Shown piece by piece: positions 50,267-53,563 of a stretch of 53,563 bases of DNA. The translations under genes were made by a program, and so were the position numbers. Numbering within the stretch: position 1 is the stretch's first letter; every line of letters begins with the position of its first letter. The DNA is from Flavobacteriaceae bacterium (GTDB lineage Bacteria; Bacteroidota; Bacteroidia; Flavobacteriales; Flavobacteriaceae). Location of the stretch: positions 1-53,563 of the forward strand of contig JAGKWW010000018.1 of NCBI GenBank assembly GCA_021151665.1. Direction: 5' to 3'. The notes beneath the pieces were generated by a model. The model saw only the letters and a list, made by a program, of their open reading frames with translations, searched no databases and was not told the origin of the DNA.

Positions 50267-52546
50267 ATGCAAAAAATCTACACTTTTGTTTTAATGATTA
50301 CCGGACTTTCAGTATTTCCGCAAGCGGGCTTTTTAGACCCTTCTTTTGGCGATAGCGGCAAAGTGCATACCGGCTTCGGCAACAATAATACTTCCAGGGC
50401 ACGCGCCGTTGCCGTACAGCCAGACGGTAAGGTTATCGTGGGAGGATCCGCATATACTGCTAACACGGTAAATTCATGGGAAAAAGATTCTGACAATACA
50501 ATACTAATCCGGTATAATACAGACGGAACCATTGACAATAGTTTTGGGACGGAAGGAAAAGTAATGTCTGATTTTTACAGCTTCTTCAGTAATAACAACC
50601 GCAACGGGGCCGTTTATGCGATCAGGGTTCAGACAGATGGAAAGATACTTGCTTACGGCTCGGCCGATTCGCAGACCATGCTCACACGGTATAACGCCGA
50701 CGGCAGCATAGACAACACATTTGGCATAAACGGAAAGGTGTTGAGCAATATGAATACCATTGACGGTGGAAATGCGATAGCAATACAACCTGATGGCAAG
50801 ATTGTAATATTGGGAACCTGGTGGATACAGCCTACTCCCACAACCTATAATACGCAATTTGTATTAGAGCGTTATAATACCGACGGAACCCCCGACACTA
50901 CATTCGCAACAAACGGCCGCCTGATAACAATATTCGGTGCAGGTTATGATACCCCGAAAGCTATTACTTTGCAAGCTGACGGAAAGATAATCGCTGTTGG
51001 AAAAAGTTATAATAACAACTTTGCTATCGCGAGGTACACTACAAACGGAGCGCTCGATACTACTTTTGACGGAGATGGTAAGCTGATCACTTCTTTTGGT
51101 TCGGGTACAACAGGTATTGCAAATTTTGTTACGGCTCATCCCGATGGGAAAATCGTGGTAACGGGCACTACCAGTACTACTACCGGGCCTGCTATCGCCT
51201 TTGCCGTCGCAAAATATAATGCAAACGGCAGCCTCGATACCAGTTTTGATGGTGACGGCAAAGCAACAGCCCCGCTTGATGCCGGCGACGCTTCGGTTAC
51301 AGTGACTGCTGTGGCACGTCAGGACGACGGAAAGTTTCTGGTAACGACTACATCGGCTTTATATGGAATGAATGATGTAAACCGCTTTACTACACGCCGG
51401 TACAACGCCAACGGCAGCATAGATACGGGGTTTGGCACCAATGGGAAGGTGGATACTGAGATCGGTTCAAATTTTAGCGAAACGTCGGCAATAGCGGTTC
51501 AGGCAAACGGAAACATTCTTGTTGCGGGATACTACCGCGACCCTTCGTCAATGCAAAACAGCTTTGCCCTGGTACGATATGGTAGCAACGGGACCCCCGA
51601 CGTAACATTTGGTATCGGTGGCAAAGCCATTTCATCGTTCGATTCAACCAATGACGAAAGCACCATCTTATTAGCCCAGCCCGATGGCAAGCTCATTGCA
51701 ATTGGCACAAGGCGGTACCATACACCTAATAATTACCTTTTTAAGGATATCGCTATCTCACGCTACAACAGTGGCGGGAACCTTGACGCAACCTTTGGAA
51801 ACGGCGGGAAAGTTGTTTCGGTATTCGGGCAGAATATCAATACTATTAGCAAAGCTGTCCTCCAGCCCGATGGGAAGATCGTCATTCTGAACACCTATTA
51901 CAACCTGTATGGCGGAGACGGCCTGTACCACTATGAAATCATACGCTATACCACCACGGGGAGCATCGATACTGCTTTTGGAACGAACGGAAAGGTGGTA
52001 ATGGATATGCCTGCCAGCGTTCTTGTTTCCCAGCCTGACGGTAAGATCATTGTTGGATCAATTAATTATGATACCGAAAATAATACCACTCTTATTCTTA
52101 GGCGCTATGCCAGCAACGGCACGCCTGATGCGGGGTTTGGCAATAACGGTATTACATCGGTAGCTATAACTACTTTTGGAGATCCCGTGGCCGTTTTGCA
52201 GGGCGATGGTAAAATTTTAGTGGCCTATTCAACACCTAACCCTGAAGGATTAATTAGCATCGCCATAAAGCGTTTTACTACCAATGGCAGTACAGATTCA
52301 GATTTTACAGGTGATTTGGCGCTATCACAAAATGGCACCTATGTCAACGCCATTTTCATGCAACCTGACGGGAAGTTTATTGTGACAGGAAAAAGTGTTG
52401 GCATAACAGATGGCATCCCTTTTTATCAATTTGTATCTGTCCGCTATACGCCGGGCGGGAGCCTGGATACCACATACGGAGCGAATGGCATTGCCGCAAC
52501 TATCTCGGCAGCACGTCAGATCCTTACAATATCGTCCAGGCGGTAG
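50267..52546 (+). CDS. Delta-60 repeat (beta-propeller-like) surface protein, N-terminal part of a frameshifted gene
   Basis: 759 residues with a signal peptide (about 1-19) and about a dozen repeats of roughly 55-60 residues, each with a QPDGKI-x-V-x-G turn and an RYN-x-DG-x-D-x-x-FG-x-GK turn: the delta-60 repeat of Bacteroidetes cargo proteins. The frame ends in a nonsense tail (ISAARQILTISSRR). The next repeat (NIVQAVVRQPDGKLVVAL) continues in the -1 frame from 52501, so one T is missing at about 52501. The sorting domain needed for type IX secretion lies in the shifted frame, so this fragment alone would stay in the periplasm. Either a real mutation or a sequencing error. Confidence 0.85.
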   Translation: MQKIYTFVLMITGLSVFPQAGFLDPSFGDSGKVHTGFGNNNTSRARAVAVQPDGKVIVGGSAYTANTVNSWEKDSDNTILIRYNTDGTIDNSFGTEGKVMSDFYSFFSNNNRNGAVYAIRVQTDGKILAYGSADSQTMLTRYNADGSIDNTFGINGKVLSNMNTIDGGNAIAIQPDGKIVILGTWWIQPTPTTYNTQFVLERYNTDGTPDTTFATNGRLITIFGAGYDTPKAITLQADGKIIAVGKSYNNNFAIARYTTNGALDTTFDGDGKLITSFGSGTTGIANFVTAHPDGKIVVTGTTSTTTGPAIAFAVAKYNANGSLDTSFDGDGKATAPLDAGDASVTVTAVARQDDGKFLVTTTSALYGMNDVNRFTTRRYNANGSIDTGFGTNGKVDTEIGSNFSETSAIAVQANGNILVAGYYRDPSSMQNSFALVRYGSNGTPDVTFGIGGKAISSFDSTNDESTILLAQPDGKLIAIGTRRYHTPNNYLFKDIAISRYNSGGNLDATFGNGGKVVSVFGQNINTISKAVLQPDGKIVILNTYYNLYGGDGLYHYEIIRYTTTGSIDTAFGTNGKVVMDMPASVLVSQPDGKIIVGSINYDTENNTTLILRRYASNGTPDAGFGNNGITSVAITTFGDPVAVLQGDGKILVAYSTPNPEGLISIAIKRFTTNGSTDSDFTGDLALSQNGTYVNAIFMQPDGKFIVTGKSVGITDGIPFYQFVSVRYTPGGSLDTTYGANGIAATISAARQILTISSRR

Positions 52547-53070
52547 TTCGTCAGCCAGACGGAAAGCTGGTAGTTGCATTGAGCAAAGTGGACCCCAATG
52601 CTTCATCTCCTGATCCTGATTCCTACGACTTCGTCATCTACAGGTTTAATTCTGAAGGAGGGTATGACAACGATTTCGGTACCGGTGGTAAAGTGATGAC
52701 CGGATTTTACAACAAATATGATGAAGCATTTGCTATGGCTCTGCAGCCCGATAATAAGATTGTGGTTGCCGGTACTACTGATACCGGGATTAACCGGGAT
52801 TTTGCACTCGCGCGATATGATAACACGGCTTTGGGCACTCCTCAATTCGAAAATATTTCTAAAATAATAGTATATCCCAACCCCGTGGGCGACACGCTGT
52901 ATGTATCTGGTGAACTCTTCGGAAAAGAGTATCTTATCTATAACATGGAAGGGAAAATTTTGCTCCAGGGTACAGCATCCCCCGTAGGCATTCCGGTACA
53001 TGAACTGAGGAATGGCCTTTACCTGGTCCGCATTGGCAGCAATCAGGGGATTAAGATCATCAAACACTAA
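52501..53070 (+). pseudogene. C-terminal part of the frameshifted delta-60 protein, with type IX sorting domain
   Basis: Continuation of the preceding gene in another frame. From 52501 it reads YLGSTSD then NIVQAVVRQPDGK, followed by two more delta-60 units (RFNSEGGYDNDFGTGGKV, LQPDNKIVVAG) and a type IX sorting domain of about 75 residues (IVYPNPVGDTLYVSG, then LRNGLYLVRIGSNQGIKIIKH in pieces). The ATG at 52579 lies mid-repeat and is not a natural start, so this part is unlikely to be translated on its own. Confidence 0.85.
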
Positions 53071-53189
53071 GGTAAGGAGGCGTACCGGGGGCAGCGAAAA
53101 AAAGATTAGTAACTGATGCGGTAAGTCGATATGATAGTATAATCGCGAACTGCAGTGCTAATTATAAACATATCACTGTAAACTTTTTG

Positions 53190-53300
53190 GCATGCCCCTC
53201 CCTTGCTCCGCCAGTCCGCGGGGCCGGGCTGTCCGCTATATCCCTCCGCTGCGCTGCGGGGATGCCGCTTCCATCCCTCATGCGGATCCGCCGGTGATGT
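53190..53300. repeat. GC-rich structured intergenic block, candidate dispersed repeat
   Basis: The 381-base gap from 53071 to 53451 holds no gene. Its centre is far more GC-rich than its surroundings and is dense in inverted repeats: ATCCCTCCGC / GCGGGGAT (53240-53263, 6-base loop, one bulge) and the palindrome GCGGATCCGC (53282-53291). Comparable blocks around GCTATATCCC and CATCCCT recur between genes of flavobacteria as far as I recall. It may be a REP-like element or a structured RNA; only one copy is seen here. Confidence 0.45.
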
Positions 53301-53401
53301 GAACCCGATACGCAGGTTTACAACCTCAAAAAGATAAGTAGCAACAAAAAATTCGCGAATCCAAGGCAGCGCCAAACCCTCAACTTATAAACTTCTAAAC
53401 C

Positions 53402-53431
53402 AAAAAAGCAGCCTTTTGGGGCTGCCTTTTT
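53402..53431. terminator. Bidirectional rho-independent terminator
   Basis: GCAGCC-TTTTGG-GGCTGC with six A before and five T after. Lies between the delta-60 gene (+) and the OmpA-family gene (-) and can serve both. Confidence 0.88.
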
Positions 53432-53451
53432 GTTAGGTTGGTTGCGATGGG

Positions 53452-53563
53452 TTATTTCTTCACAATCAGGAACTCGCTTCGCCTGTTCTGTGCGTGCTGT
53501 TCTTCGGTACAGTTATCACCGCAAGCCACTTTTGGCTCGCTCTCGCCATAGCCTTTGCCTGAT
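53452..53563 (-). CDS. OmpA-family protein, C-terminal end only (cut by the window edge)
   Basis: Only the last 36 residues lie in the window: GYGESEPKVACGDN, then CTEEQHAQNRRSEFLIVKK and a stop at 53452-53454. The Y-G-E-x-x-P segment and the NRRSEF end are the peptidoglycan-binding OmpA/MotB C-terminal signature as found in Bacteroidetes, with a Cys pair (CGDNC) in the loop. The protein would anchor the outer membrane to the cell wall. The start and any N-terminal domains are outside the window. Confidence 0.85.
   Translation of the reverse strand, partial: SGKGYGESEPKVACGDNCTEEQHAQNRRSEFLIVKK

Noticed and set aside
52490..52510. Programmed -1 frameshift in the delta-60 gene
   Set aside because: No slippery heptamer and no downstream pseudoknot-like sequence at 52490-52540; a one-base deletion explains the data better.
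53106..53375. 89-residue open frame on the - strand in the GC-rich gap
   Set aside because: It crosses the GC-rich hairpin block, lacks any motif and has no promoter or ribosome site; more probably a chance frame.

Overview
The window looks like a chromosomal segment of a Bacteroidetes bacterium, most likely a Flavobacterium-like member of Flavobacteriaceae with intermediate GC. Signs of this are type IX secretion C-terminal sorting domains, Bacteroidetes-type -7 boxes (TAnnTTTG) close to many start codons, DUF3078, DUF3109, a HmuY-type lipoprotein, and a flavobacterial OmpA-type C-terminus. Most of it is core metabolism in short operons. I see no prophage, transposase, CRISPR array, rRNA or integration site.

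Layout. 1-1.4 kb: the end of a short-chain dehydrogenase runs directly into a glycosidase that lacks its start; this looks like an old deletion junction. 1.5-10.6 kb: an MFS transporter converges on a two-gene cell-envelope operon encoding an alpha-2-macroglobulin lipoprotein and penicillin-binding protein 1C. 10.8-14.6 kb: tadA, a Cys-containing membrane protein, dxs and a DUF3078 protein. 14.7-20.6 kb: dgt with two RDD membrane proteins, then nrdA and nrdB (class Ia ribonucleotide reductase), a cluster centred on dNTP supply. 20.8-29.8 kb: DUF3109, MarC, a mini flavoprotein, a HupE/dCMP deaminase/S41 protease operon, TerB, fbp, GNAT, aspartate kinase and a membrane protein. 30.0-34.6 kb: a large uncharacterised surface protein, a TPR protein and a small exported protein.

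34.7-42.2 kb is a haem acquisition locus. hmuT-hmuU-hmuV-hmuS (binding lipoprotein, permease, ATPase, cytoplasmic haem-handling factor) on the + strand converges on a TonB-dependent receptor plus HmuY-family lipoprotein operon on the - strand. Two terminators sit back to back between them. Both operons carry a similar imperfect palindrome (12 of 15 bases identical) just downstream of the -7 box, which suggests one shared repressor.

42.3-53.6 kb: a membrane protein, a secreted propeller/FN3/RCC1 protein with a type IX signal next to an orphan LytTR response regulator, tRNA-Ala(GGC), an enoyl-CoA hydratase, a 2OG-Fe(II) oxygenase, queD, a uracil-DNA glycosylase family protein, a delta-60 repeat type IX cargo protein broken by a frameshift, a GC-rich structured intergenic block, and the C-terminal end of an OmpA-family protein at the right edge.

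No wholly new system is evident. The leads that seem most worth following are the shared haem-regulon operator, the secreted sensor-like protein beside an orphan LytTR regulator, the SDR/glycosidase junction, the frameshifted cargo gene and the GC-rich intergenic element.
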